Shown: positions 9,154 through 17,850 of the stretch, in pieces | How positions within the stretch are numbered: position 1 is the stretch's first letter | Layout: every line of letters starts with the position of its first letter | Assembly: GCF_042666875.1 (NCBI RefSeq) | Contig: NZ_JBHTCX010000012.1 | Span: 434,001 to 498,000, forward strand | Direction of reading: 5' to 3' | Source of the DNA: Brachybacterium sp042666875 | GTDB lineage: Bacteria; Actinomycetota; Actinomycetes; Actinomycetales; Dermabacteraceae | Length of the DNA stretch: 64,000 nt | Position numbers and translations under genes: made by a program | The notes under the pieces: model-generated | What the model saw: the letters and a program-made list of their open reading frames with translations, nothing else | The model's database searches: none | What the model was told of the DNA's origin: nothing

Positions 9154-10181
9154 CACTGCACCTCCAGCATCGCGGTGTTCAGGCCGGAGCCGACGCCCAT
9201 CAGCAGGACGCGCTCACCCCGGGAGATCTTGTCCTGATGGTCGGCCAGGGTCATCGGGACGGCCTCCGCGGCGATATTGCCCCAGTCCGGGAAGCTGACA
9301 GGGATTCGTTCCATCCCTACGCCGGTGATCTTGGAGAAGTTGCGGGTGTAGACCATCGAGACCTGGTGGGGGATCACGTGCTCGATGCTCTTGAAGTCCA
9401 GGCCGGCCTCGTTGGCACCCTTCCAGGTGTCCAGGATCAGGCTGATCCCGTTCTCCAGCAGGCCGGCGGAGTCCGTGCGCATGTCCTGCATGTCCGCCAC
9501 GCACAGCTCGTGGTGCTCCGTGCCGGCGCGGGCCTGGGTGAGCTTGAGCGGGTGGCCCTCGGGATGCTCGTCCGCCGGCCCGATCACGGCGGCGGCAGCT
9601 CCGGAGCCCAGGGTCAGGGACGCGAACTGGTTGTTGAAGTCCTCCCGGGTGGAGGTCTTGGAGTTCAGGCGGTCGATGGTGCCGCGCTGGACCTCCTCGA
9701 CATCCTCCGCGCCGACGATGAGGGCGTACTTGATCTGACCGGCGTCGATCAGCCCCGCCGCCATGGACATGGCATTGACGAACCCCAGGCACGCATTGGT
9801 GATGTCGAAGTTCATGCAGCTCGGCGGCATCCCGAGCGAGTGGTGGATGCCGGTGGAGACCGCCGGTTCCAGGTGCTGGCGGGACACGGAGGCGTTGATC
9901 ATCAGCCCGACCTGGTCGCGCATGATGCCGGCCTTGGCCATGGCACGCTCGGCGGCGAGCACCACGCCCTGCTTCCAGCCGTCGCGGGGATCGCGCCACC
10001 ACCGGCGCTCGTAGACGCCGGCCACGCGCTGGAGGACCCCCTTCGGCAGCCGCAGTCGTTTGCGGGCCGGGGCCAGCATCTCGTCGATCTCATCCGAGGT
10101 GACGGTGACCTGCGGAAGGGACATCTCGACCGAGAGCAGGGTCGCGTTCCTGTGGACGAAGCCTGTGTTGCCGTTCCCCAT
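9150..10181 (-). CDS. oleA: OleA: thiolase-family acyl-CoA head-to-head condensing enzyme
   Basis: Condenses two fatty acyl-CoAs by a non-decarboxylative Claisen reaction to a 2-alkyl-3-keto acid, the first step of long-chain olefin synthesis. The 343 residues resemble KAS III. The catalytic Cys is C131 (ITNACLGF), the His sits in HVIPHQVS and the Asn in DWGNIA. E105 in SRQHLEPAVS matches the glutamate that acts as base in OleA and is absent from ordinary FabH. That residue, with the downstream oleBC and oleD genes, separates it from FabH. The ATG at 10181 gives the family N-terminus, but no strong ribosome binding site precedes it. Probably the first gene of the olefin operon. Confidence 0.92.
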   Translation of the reverse strand: MGNGNTGFVHRNATLLSVEMSLPQVTVTSDEIDEMLAPARKRLRLPKGVLQRVAGVYERRWWRDPRDGWKQGVVLAAERAMAKAGIMRDQVGLMINASVSRQHLEPAVSTGIHHSLGMPPSCMNFDITNACLGFVNAMSMAAGLIDAGQIKYALIVGAEDVEEVQRGTIDRLNSKTSTREDFNNQFASLTLGSGAAAAVIGPADEHPEGHPLKLTQARAGTEHHELCVADMQDMRTDSAGLLENGISLILDTWKGANEAGLDFKSIEHVIPHQVSMVYTRNFSKITGVGMERIPVSFPDWGNIAAEAVPMTLADHQDKISRGERVLLMGVGSGLNTAMLEVQW

Positions 10182-10238
10182 CTGCGTGCGCTACCTCGTT
10201 CGTCTCGTGCAAATCATGTGGCATGGCCGCGGGACGGA

Positions 10239-10260
10239 CGCCGGCACCGACGGGCCGGCG
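10239..10260. terminator. Short hairpin, possible terminator
   Basis: CGCCGGC (10239-10245) and GCCGGCG (10254-10260) form a perfect seven-base stem with an eight-base loop. It lies between the end of the sugar-isomerase gene (10332) and the start of oleA (10181), so it could end the former transcript. No T-run follows. Confidence 0.3.
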
Positions 10261-10331
10261 CCGGGGCGCTCGGCCGCGACAGGGTCGGGCTCATGCACCG
10301 CACATTCTCCCACCGGGAGCTGAGGGCTGCC

Positions 10332-11327
10332 TCAGGGGGTGTCGGATTCCACGTCGGCCCCGTTGCTCCCGTCGACCCCCTTGGTCCCCTCGTCCAGATG
10401 GTGGCCCAGGTGGTGGCGGGCGAAGGCCAGGCACTGGCGGAGGATCTGCTCGCGGCCGTCGGCGTTCCCGCTGGTGCTGACCTCGAGCAGCACGGAGCCG
10501 TGCCAGCCGCGGTTGGCCAGGCGCCGCAGCACCTCGGCGCAGGGCTGGTTCCCCTCCCCCGGCGGCAGGTGCTCATCCTTGGTGGTGCGGCCGGACCCGT
10601 CGGCGAGGTGCAGATGGCTCAGCCGGTCGCCGAGGCGGTCGATCATCTCCAGCGCATCGTCGCCCGCGGTGGCGGCGTGGGAGAGGTCGACGGTGACGTG
10701 GGCGTAGTCCTCGTCGGTGGGGTCATGGTCAGGAAGGTAGGTCATCAGTTCACGCACGCCGAGACGCCACGGGTACATGTTCTCCACCGCGATGTCCACG
10801 CCGTACGTCGCCTCCAGCTCGGCGACACCCTCGACGAACTCGCGGGCGTAGCGGCGCTGCCACCGGAACGGCGGGTGCGCGACGACCGTGTCGACCCCCA
10901 GCTCCTGCGCGATCTGGACGGTGCGCTCGACCTTGACCCAGGCGTCGCGGCCCCACAGGCCCTGCAGGAAGAACAGGGTGGGCGCGTGCAGGGACAGGAT
11001 CGGCAGGCCGTAGCGCTCGGAGTACTCCCGCAGGAGCTCGGGATCCTGACTGTCCTTGGGGTAGGAGACCATCACCTCGATGCCGTCGTACCCGATCTCG
11101 GCGGCCAGCCGGAAGCACTCCTCGACCCCTGCCGGGAACACGGACGAGGTCGACAGCCCCACCGGGATCCGGCGCTGGGGGTCCTGCTCGCTGCGAGGGT
11201 CGCCGGCGGACAGCCGCTTGTACAGAGCGTCCCGACTCGCCTGCCCGGCGCGATTGGGCCGCGTATACGGTTTGCGTGCGCCATTGCGCGGCGCGCTCCT
11301 CGCGCGGCGATCACGGCGTGGGCTCAC
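10332..11327 (-). CDS. Sugar phosphate isomerase/epimerase-like TIM-barrel protein
   Basis: A 331-residue protein whose residues from about 55 onward match the xylose-isomerase-like TIM barrel (AP endonuclease 2 family). It shows IPVGLSTSSVFP at strand 1, then EIGYDGIEVM, LHAPTLF, VVAHPPF, VAVENMYPW-type and HVTVDLSHAATAG segments that bring His/Glu/Asp metal ligands to the barrel mouth, and HLHLADGSG near the C-end. The exact substrate (a sugar or inositol derivative, or an endonuclease-like role) cannot be assigned. The first ~55 residues are basic and non-conserved. Even so the GTG at 11327 has a good site (GAGGAG, five bases), so the long form is kept. It is transcribed divergently from the Eis-like gene, 71 bases away. 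Confidence 0.82.
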   Translation of the reverse strand: MSPRRDRRARSAPRNGARKPYTRPNRAGQASRDALYKRLSAGDPRSEQDPQRRIPVGLSTSSVFPAGVEECFRLAAEIGYDGIEVMVSYPKDSQDPELLREYSERYGLPILSLHAPTLFFLQGLWGRDAWVKVERTVQIAQELGVDTVVAHPPFRWQRRYAREFVEGVAELEATYGVDIAVENMYPWRLGVRELMTYLPDHDPTDEDYAHVTVDLSHAATAGDDALEMIDRLGDRLSHLHLADGSGRTTKDEHLPPGEGNQPCAEVLRRLANRGWHGSVLLEVSTSGNADGREQILRQCLAFARHHLGHHLDEGTKGVDGSNGADVESDTP

Positions 11328-11362
11328 GGTTGCTCCTCAACGGTCGGCGGCCGGCGGCCGCA

Positions 11363-11391
11363 GACAGTATGCAACAGGCCCCGCCTAGACT
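11363..11391 (+). promoter_or_regulatory. Leaderless promoter of Eis-like acetyltransferase
   Basis: GACAGT (11363-11368), a 17-base spacer and TAGACT (11386-11391) end seven bases before the ATG at 11399. There is no Shine-Dalgarno sequence, so the message probably begins at the start codon. Confidence 0.55.
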
Positions 11392-11398
11392 CGTCGCC

Positions 11399-12652
11399 AT
11401 GCGCCTTCGAGATCTCACGGCCGACGACTACGTCGCCTATCGGACCATGACCGCCGGAGCCTTCTCGGGCCGGTTCACCGACATCGAACCGCAGCCGTTC
11501 GATCCCGGCGAGACGGCGATCGGCATCGACTCCGAGGAGCTGCCGGGCGGAGTCCAGGGCGTGCTGGCCGCCGGCGCCCGCATCCGCCACGACCGCATCA
11601 CGCTGGGCGGGGGCGTCGCCCGTTGCGGGGGGATCGGCGGCCTCGCGGTCCACCCGGCCCACCGCGGCGGCGGTGTCTTCCGGGAGCTGCTGACCGGGGT
11701 CATCGCCCGATGCGCCGGGGAGGGGATGGCGCTGTCGATGCTGTACCCCTCGAACCCCTCGATCTACCGCCGGCTCGGCTACCAGGTGGTCGCCTCCATG
11801 CAGAAGCTGATCGTGCCGCTGGTGGACCTCCAGAGGCTGCCTGCCGTCCCCGACCGGCGGCTGGTGCCCGTGACCGAGGAGACCATGCCGCGTCTGCGCG
11901 CCGTGTACCGCGAGCTCAGCGCCGGGGACAACGCGATGCTGCTGCGGGAGCCGCCGCTGTTCCCCGAGACCCTGCCCGGCGATGGCTGGTCCGCGCTGCT
12001 GCTCGAGGACGCCGAGGGCACCGACCACGGCTACATCTCCTGGACCCGCAGGGGCGGCGAGCACGACGGGGTCGGTCTCGACGTCCACGAGATCTTCGGC
12101 CGTACTCGCGGGGACCGCATCGCACTGCTGCGCTCCCTGGGTTCGTGGTCGACGGTGACCGAGCTGACGCGGCTGCGGGTGCGCACCGAGGACCCGGTGC
12201 TCGATGCCCTGCCGGGCGGACGCCTGCGCCCCGACCCCGGAGTGCTGCCGCTGGTGATGATGCGGGTGATCGACACCGCAGCGACTCTCGAGTCCCGACG
12301 CGCCCCGGCGGGTCTGGGCGGCGCGGTGCGCCTCACGGTCGAGGACGACACGGTCCCGGCGGGGACCTGCCGGTCTGCGGGGAGCTGGATCGTCTCGGCG
12401 GCCGACGGGAACATCACGGCCGTCTCTGCGGGATCGACCGACTCTGCGGGAGCGACCGCCGCACCCTCGGATTCCGAGGTGCTGGGTGAGGTGCGGCTGG
12501 ACATCCATGCCGCCTCTCTGCTGCTCGTGGGCGGCCGCACCGTGGCCGACGCCCGGCGGCTGGGACTGGGTCTCAGCGCCGATGCGCCCACGGAGCGGTT
12601 CCTCGACGCTCTCCTGGCCGGACCGCGCCCGAGCGTCATGGACGCCTTCTGA
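11399..12652 (+). CDS. Eis-like GNAT acetyltransferase with C-terminal SCP2-like domain
   Basis: The 417 residues match the architecture of mycobacterial Eis and its actinobacterial relatives. An N-terminal GNAT domain has the acetyl-CoA motif GGLAVHPAHRGGGVFRELL around residues 80-100. A second GNAT-like domain without an obvious active motif follows. The C-terminus is an SCP2-like (sterol carrier) fold region (from about residue 300, to ADARRLGLGLSADAPTERFLDALLAG). Eis enzymes acetylate amines on aminoglycosides, peptides or polyamines; the natural substrate here is unknown. ATG 11399 is chosen because a -10 box sits seven bases upstream; the longer frame upstream overlaps the divergent promoter. 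The 3' end forms the first copy of a 23-base tandem repeat. Confidence 0.85.
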   Translation: MRLRDLTADDYVAYRTMTAGAFSGRFTDIEPQPFDPGETAIGIDSEELPGGVQGVLAAGARIRHDRITLGGGVARCGGIGGLAVHPAHRGGGVFRELLTGVIARCAGEGMALSMLYPSNPSIYRRLGYQVVASMQKLIVPLVDLQRLPAVPDRRLVPVTEETMPRLRAVYRELSAGDNAMLLREPPLFPETLPGDGWSALLLEDAEGTDHGYISWTRRGGEHDGVGLDVHEIFGRTRGDRIALLRSLGSWSTVTELTRLRVRTEDPVLDALPGGRLRPDPGVLPLVMMRVIDTAATLESRRAPAGLGGAVRLTVEDDTVPAGTCRSAGSWIVSAADGNITAVSAGSTDSAGATAAPSDSEVLGEVRLDIHAASLLLVGGRTVADARRLGLGLSADAPTERFLDALLAGPRPSVMDAF

Positions 12653-12705
12653 GCAGCGTCATCCAGGCGTTCTGAGCAGCGTCATCCGCGCCTTCTGAGC
12701 AGAGA
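12641..12705 (+). repeat. Three tandem copies of a 23-base unit covering a gene end
   Basis: The core TTCTGAGCAGCGTCATCC recurs at 12648 and 12671, and truncated (TTCTGAGCAG) at 12694, with a period of 23. The TGA inside the first copy is the stop codon of the Eis-like gene, so the gene's own 3' end has been duplicated into the spacer. Confidence 0.8.
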
Positions 12706-12826
12706 TGCCCGATCCGGCGCCGGTCGCGGCAGAGGGCATCGCGCCCGTACTCTGACGGCTCCGCCCGCCGCGCCGGCCCGCCCCTCGCCGGTCACTGTCC
12801 CCACCCTCACCTCGGAGCTCTCTCGC

Positions 12827-13447
12827 ATGGCCAAGCTGCACTTCAAGTACGGAGCGATGAACTCCGGCAAGTCCGACACTCTCATCAAGACCGCCTACAA
12901 CTACGACGAGCGCGGTCTGGCCACGATCACCGTCAAGCCGGTCCTGGACACCAAGGGCGAGGACTGGGTGGTGGCCCGAGGCGGCGCCCAGCGTCGGGTG
13001 GACGTGCTGGCGCATCCCGGGCAGGATCTGCGCGAGCGTGTGCACGCCGTGGCCGATCAGCGGGGACTGCGGCCGCTGCACTGCGTGCTGGTCGATGAGG
13101 GGCAGTTCCTCGACCCGGTCCAGATCGATCACCTGTTCCGCATCGCCAAGCAGGACGGCATCTCAGTGATCTGCTACGGCCTGCGCACCGACTTCCGCAC
13201 CCACATGTTCCCCGGCGCGGCGCGCCTGTTCGAGCTCGCGGACAACGTCGAGAAGCTGCCGACCATGTGCCGCTGCGGCTCACAGGCCGAGTTCAATTGC
13301 CGTGTGGTCGATGGCCGGCACGTCTTCGAAGGTGACCAGGTGGCGATCGATGATCTCGCGACCGGCTCGGTGACCTATGTGTCGTTGTGCGGGCCGTGCT
13401 TCATGCAGGAGCAGCAGACTGCGGGCGTCTCCGTGCTCGGCGGCTGA
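12827..13447 (+). CDS. tdk: Thymidine kinase
   Basis: Type II thymidine kinase of the salvage pathway (thymidine + ATP to dTMP + ADP), 206 residues. The P-loop GAMNSGKS is at residues 9-16. The Walker B-like VLVDEGQFL provides the catalytic acid. The lasso region has the four zinc cysteines in CRC (near residue 147) and CGPC (near residue 189). All expected features are intact. The ATG at 12827 has GGAG nine bases upstream. It stands alone between the Eis-like gene and a convergent YtxH-like gene, with a hairpin after it. Confidence 0.95.
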   Translation: MAKLHFKYGAMNSGKSDTLIKTAYNYDERGLATITVKPVLDTKGEDWVVARGGAQRRVDVLAHPGQDLRERVHAVADQRGLRPLHCVLVDEGQFLDPVQIDHLFRIAKQDGISVICYGLRTDFRTHMFPGAARLFELADNVEKLPTMCRCGSQAEFNCRVVDGRHVFEGDQVAIDDLATGSVTYVSLCGPCFMQEQQTAGVSVLGG

Positions 13448-13482
13448 CGCCGGGGCCGCACTGACCGCGGCGCACCGGAGAT

Positions 13483-13517
13483 CGGTCCGCCGCCCGGGCG
13501 TGGCGGGCAGCGGACCG
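13483..13517. terminator. Hairpin between convergent genes
   Basis: CGGTCCGC (13483-13490) pairs perfectly with GCGGACCG (13510-13517), and an inner CCGCC/GGCGG stem extends it. It lies between tdk and the convergent YtxH-like gene and could end both transcripts. There is no T-run, as is common in actinobacteria. Confidence 0.5.
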
Positions 13518-13534
13518 GGTCCTCCGGGACGGAC

Positions 13535-13963
13535 TCAGGAGCTGAGCGGGCGGCCTTCGCCGACCTCGCCGTCTCCGCCGACGTCCGCGGGCTCCTCACC
13601 GGACGCCGAGCCCGTCGAGGAGGCGTCCGTGGCGTCCGCGGCGTGGGAGCCGGAGTCCTTGCCCAGGCGCTGCTTCGCCGAGGTGGCGGTCCCCTCCGCC
13701 TTCTCCTTCGTCGCCGACGCCGTCTCCTGGGCCTTGCCCTTCACGTTCTCGGCGACCTCGGGGGCCTTGCTCTTGACCGTCTCGGCGGTGTCATGGGCGA
13801 CCCGCTCCGCGGTCTCCTTGGCCTGCGCGGTCCGGCGCTGGACTTCCGGATCCTCCGCGACCTGCCGCGCGGTGCGCTCGAGGGACTCGTAGGGGCCGCG
13901 TCCCGCGCGGGAGCCCACCACGAATCCGATCGCGAGTCCGGCCAGGAAAATGAACTTCTTCAT
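13535..13963 (-). CDS. YtxH-like small membrane-anchored protein
   Basis: A 142-residue protein with one N-terminal membrane segment (MKKFIFLAGLAIGFVVGSRAG), the hallmark of YtxH-domain proteins. A long Ala/Glu/Lys/Thr-rich, probably helical stretch (residues ~30-110, many AKETAE- and KEKAEG-type repeats) and an acidic Ser/Gly tail follow. YtxH proteins are linked to general stress in Bacillus, but no molecular function is established. The ATG at 13963 has GGAGG five bases upstream; the longer frame to 14008 is not supported. Confidence 0.75.
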   Translation of the reverse strand: MKKFIFLAGLAIGFVVGSRAGRGPYESLERTARQVAEDPEVQRRTAQAKETAERVAHDTAETVKSKAPEVAENVKGKAQETASATKEKAEGTATSAKQRLGKDSGSHAADATDASSTGSASGEEPADVGGDGEVGEGRPLSS

Positions 13964-14238
13964 CACTGCCTCCAGGGATCCTCGGGGTTGTGCTCCGCAT
14001 GGTGTCACGGGCCACCCAGGGGCTCGCCATGCCTTGACCGAGCGGTTCAGCGCGCGCTGCTCCGTCCCCGATCCGTCCCATCCTGGTCACAGGACCCCCA
14101 CCGCGCCGGCCCCCTGCGCGTGCGCACGCCCCACATGGAAGCCCTACGATCGTGTCCGAGGGCGATGGCGCCCTCTGCCGAGATCTCACCGTCCCCACGT
14201 CCACCGTTCCTGGCACGGTGACAGAGGAGAGGACCACG

Positions 14239-17200
14239 TTGTCCCCGTCATCCCCGCCGCACGCCCCGCGCTCCGAGCGCCGCTCCACCACGCTGACCAT
14301 CGAGGACGTCGCCGCTCAGGTCCGCACCTGGCTCGAGGCGGCTCGCGAACGCCCCGTCCCGGGCCCCGCCAGGCTGCTGTCCGACCTGCTGCGCGACCCG
14401 CAGGGCCTGGACTTCACGCTGTCGTTCGTGGATCGCGTGATCCGCACCGAGGACCCTCGCGCCGCCGCGGTCGAGCTGCGCCGTCTGGCCCAGGATCCAC
14501 CGGCGTTCCTGCCTCCGGCATTGCGTCGCGTCGTGGCCCTGGGAGGTACCGGCTCGCGGGTGGCACCGTCGGTCGTGGTGCCGACCGCGCGGGCCGCGAT
14601 GCGCGCGATGGTCTCCCACCTGATCCTCGACGCCCGCAGCGGCCCGCTGTCCCGCTCGATCGCCCGTCTCACGGCCGACGGGACGAAGCTGAACATCAAC
14701 CTGCTCGGCGAGGCCGTGCTCGGGGCGCAGGAAGCGGCGCGCCGGCTCGAGGGTGTGCGCGAGCTCGTCGCTCGAGACGACGTCGGCTACGTGTCCATCA
14801 AGGTCTCCTCGATCGTGGACCACCTGCCCCTGTGGGCCGCCTCCCAGACCGTCGACCACATCGTGGAGACGCTGCTGCCGCTGTACCTGGACGCCGCCCA
14901 CGAGGACGAGCCGACCTTCATCAACATGGACATGGAGGAGTACCACGACCTGGAGCTGACGCTTCAGGTCTTCGAGAAGCTCCTGGACCGTCCCGAGCTG
15001 GCGCATCTGCGCGCCGGCATCGTGCTGCAGGCGTACCTGCCCGATGCTCCCAGCGCGATGGCCCGTGTGCGCGCCTTCGCCGAGCGCCGCGTCGCGGCCG
15101 GCGGCGCGCCCGTCAAGGTGCGGCTGGTCAAGGGTGCGAACCTGGCGCTGGAGAAGGTGGACGCCTCGATCCACGGGTGGACGCAGGCTCCGCTGCTGAC
15201 CAAGGAGGAGACCGACGCCCAGTACAAGCGGATGCTGATGGAGGCGCTGGACCCGCAGCGGCTGGAGGCCGTGAACCTGGGCGTGGCCGGCCACAACCTC
15301 TTCGATGTGGCCTTCGCGCACGTGCTGATGCGCGAACGCGGCATCCCGGCCGGTCCCGGCAGCGGCGTCGAGTTCGAGATGCTCGCCGGCATGGCACCCG
15401 GCCAGCAGGCCGTCGTGCGTGAGGCGACCGGCACCATGCGGCTGTACGTGCCCGTGGTCCACCCCCGTCACTTCGATGTGGCCGTCTCCTACCTGGTGCG
15501 TCGGCTCGAGGAGAACGCCTCCTCGGAGAACTTCCTCTCGGCCGCCTTCGAGCTCGACACCTCACCGGAGCTGTTCGACCGCGAGGAGCTGCGCTTCGCG
15601 CGCGCCCTCGACCGGGCTCTGCGGACGACGTCCGTGCCCACTCATCGCGACCAGGACCGGGGCGCCGAGAGCGACGCCGGTCCGGCCCAGCTCGGGTCCC
15701 CGGCACTGCCCGCGGTCCCCGGGGCTTTCCGCAACACTCCGGACGCCGACATGTCCACCGCGCCCAATCAGGCGTGGGCCGAGCGGATCACTCATCGCGT
15801 ACGCGCCTCCACGCTCGGTGAGGACGAGGTGCGCGCGGCGCGCGTGGAGAGCGTCGAGGGAGTCGGCGAGGTCATCGGCCGCGCCCTGGACGCCCAGCAG
15901 GGGTGGGCGGCGCTCGGTGTCGAGAAGCGTGCGATGGTGCTCCGTCGCGTCGCGGGCACCCTTGCCGCTCACCGCGCGGAGCTGCTCGAGGTGATGGCCT
16001 CGGAGACCGGCAAGACGCTCGATCAGGGTGACCCCGAGGTCAGCGAGGCCATCGACTTCGCCCTGTACTACGCGGAGCAGGCCGAGCGACTGGACGCCCT
16101 GAGTGACGTGCGCTTCTCACCGCGTGCACTGACTCTGGTCACGCCGCCCTGGAACTTCCCGGTCGCGATCCCCACCGGCGGCACACTGGCGGCGCTGGTC
16201 ACCGGCAGCGCCGTGATCATGAAGCCCGCTCCGCAGGCACGCCGCTGCGGAGCACTCATCGGCCGGCTCCTGCTCGAGGCCGGTGTCCCCGAGGGCGTGT
16301 TCACCCTCGTCGACGTGCCCGAGAACGAGGTGGGCCGGGCGCTGGTCACCGATCCCCGGATCTCCCAGCTCATCCTGACCGGCGCCGCCGACACGGCCGC
16401 GATGTTCGCCTCGTGGCGGCCCGGGCTGCGGATCCTCGCCGAGACCAGCGGGAAGAACGCGATCGTGGTGACCCCGCATGCCGATCTCGACCTCGCGGCC
16501 CGCGACGTCGCCGCCAGCGCCTTCGGTCACGCCGGGCAGAAGTGCTCGGCCGCCTCACTGGTGATCGCCGTCGGCTCCGTCTCCCACTCGCGCAGGTTCT
16601 CCGCCCAGCTCGCCGACGCGGTGCTGAGCCTGCACGTCGGCGAGCCGAACGACGGCACCGTGCAGATGGGGCCCGTCATCGAGCAGCCCGGCGAGAAGCT
16701 CGCCTCCGGGCTGACCGAGCTCGGGGACGGGGAGACCTGGCTCGCCAGGCCACGTCAGCTCGACGACGAGGGGCGCCTGTTCACCCCGGGTGTCCGCACC
16801 GGCGTCGAGGAGGGCTCCGCCTTCCATCTCACCGAGTACTTCGGACCCGTCCTCGGTGTCATGCATGCCGACACCCTCGAGGACGCGGTGCGCCTCCAGA
16901 ACGGCACCGACTTCGGCCTCACCGCGGGGCTCCAGTCGCTGGACCCCGACGAGATCGCCTGGTGGAGCCAGCATGTCGAGGCGGGCAACCTGTACGTGAA
17001 CCGGGGTATCACCGGAGCCGTCGTCCAGCGTCAGCCGTTCGGCGGCTGGAAGCGCTCCTCGATCGGGCAGACCGCGAAGGCCGGCGGCCCCAACTACCTC
17101 GTCCATCTCATGGACGCCTCCGATCCCGAGGACATCGCGGCCCGCGACGAGGCGGCATGGCTGGAGGATGCACGCCACTCGGATCGCCAGTACTGGGCCG

Positions 17201-17709
17201 GCACGTTCGCCCCGCGCGACGTGCAGGATCTGCACGGCGAGATCAATGTGCTGCGCCACCTGCCGATCCCCACACTGGTGCGGGCCGCCGCGGGCACCCG
17301 TCCCGTCGACCTGCAGCGGGTGCTGCACGCCGCCGCGACCGTCGGCGCCGAGATCGAGGTGTCCGTCGCGGATCCGGAACTGGTGCAGGTGGCCCTGGCG
17401 GCCGGCGTCGCGGAGTCCCGGGTTCGGCTCGAGGACTCCGGCTTCGCGGAGCGGATCCCCGCGGTCCCGCAGCCGCGCATCCGTCTCATCGGGCACGCCG
17501 ACGAGGCGCTCCGCACCGCGATGGCCGCACACACCGAGATCGCCCTGTTCACCGGAGCGGTCGTCGCCAGCGGCCGGGTCGAGCTGCTCTCGTTCCTGCG
17601 CGAACAGGCCATCAGCGCCACCGATCATCGCTACGGCAACCCACTGCCCCACCGGCTGGACCTCACCGGTGGTGCGGGCTGGTCGCGCGGTCCGGCCCCG
17701 ACCGGCTGA
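14239..17709 (+). CDS. putA: Bifunctional proline dehydrogenase / L-glutamate gamma-semialdehyde dehydrogenase
   Basis: Oxidises proline to glutamate in two steps: FAD-dependent proline dehydrogenase, then NAD-dependent P5C dehydrogenase. The 1156 residues have a PRODH barrel first, with segments LNINLLGEAVLGAQEA, YVSIKVSSI, MEEYHDLELT and VRLVKGANLALEKVD. The aldehyde dehydrogenase domain follows, with the glutamate in AETSGKNA (about E735) and the catalytic cysteine in GHAGQKCSAAS (about C769). There is no N-terminal ribbon-helix-helix, so it is not a self-repressing PutA of the E. coli kind. The start is uncertain. TTG 14239 follows AGGAG by nine bases and is preferred; GTG 14152 would add 29 unconserved residues and lies beside a possible -10 box. 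Confidence 0.93.
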   Translation: MSPSSPPHAPRSERRSTTLTIEDVAAQVRTWLEAARERPVPGPARLLSDLLRDPQGLDFTLSFVDRVIRTEDPRAAAVELRRLAQDPPAFLPPALRRVVALGGTGSRVAPSVVVPTARAAMRAMVSHLILDARSGPLSRSIARLTADGTKLNINLLGEAVLGAQEAARRLEGVRELVARDDVGYVSIKVSSIVDHLPLWAASQTVDHIVETLLPLYLDAAHEDEPTFINMDMEEYHDLELTLQVFEKLLDRPELAHLRAGIVLQAYLPDAPSAMARVRAFAERRVAAGGAPVKVRLVKGANLALEKVDASIHGWTQAPLLTKEETDAQYKRMLMEALDPQRLEAVNLGVAGHNLFDVAFAHVLMRERGIPAGPGSGVEFEMLAGMAPGQQAVVREATGTMRLYVPVVHPRHFDVAVSYLVRRLEENASSENFLSAAFELDTSPELFDREELRFARALDRALRTTSVPTHRDQDRGAESDAGPAQLGSPALPAVPGAFRNTPDADMSTAPNQAWAERITHRVRASTLGEDEVRAARVESVEGVGEVIGRALDAQQGWAALGVEKRAMVLRRVAGTLAAHRAELLEVMASETGKTLDQGDPEVSEAIDFALYYAEQAERLDALSDVRFSPRALTLVTPPWNFPVAIPTGGTLAALVTGSAVIMKPAPQARRCGALIGRLLLEAGVPEGVFTLVDVPENEVGRALVTDPRISQLILTGAADTAAMFASWRPGLRILAETSGKNAIVVTPHADLDLAARDVAASAFGHAGQKCSAASLVIAVGSVSHSRRFSAQLADAVLSLHVGEPNDGTVQMGPVIEQPGEKLASGLTELGDGETWLARPRQLDDEGRLFTPGVRTGVEEGSAFHLTEYFGPVLGVMHADTLEDAVRLQNGTDFGLTAGLQSLDPDEIAWWSQHVEAGNLYVNRGITGAVVQRQPFGGWKRSSIGQTAKAGGPNYLVHLMDASDPEDIAARDEAAWLEDARHSDRQYWAGTFAPRDVQDLHGEINVLRHLPIPTLVRAAAGTRPVDLQRVLHAAATVGAEIEVSVADPELVQVALAAGVAESRVRLEDSGFAERIPAVPQPRIRLIGHADEALRTAMAAHTEIALFTGAVVASGRVELLSFLREQAISATDHRYGNPLPHRLDLTGGAGWSRGPAPTG

Positions 17710-17850
17710 GCCGCGGGAGCCGGGCGCAGGACCCGGTACCGGACATCTCGGGCGTTCAGGAACGTTCCCGGGGAAGCTGGTGCGCTGCGTCACAGAAGGC
17801 TGTAGCGTGGATCGGCCCCCTCCCCCGAACGCACACAGAGGTGCTTCTCC

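Noticed and set aside
9150..10181. Calling this gene FabH (fatty acid initiation enzyme)
   Set aside because: The E105 residue in SRQHLEP, the neighbouring oleBC fusion and oleD, and the absence of other fab genes favour OleA.
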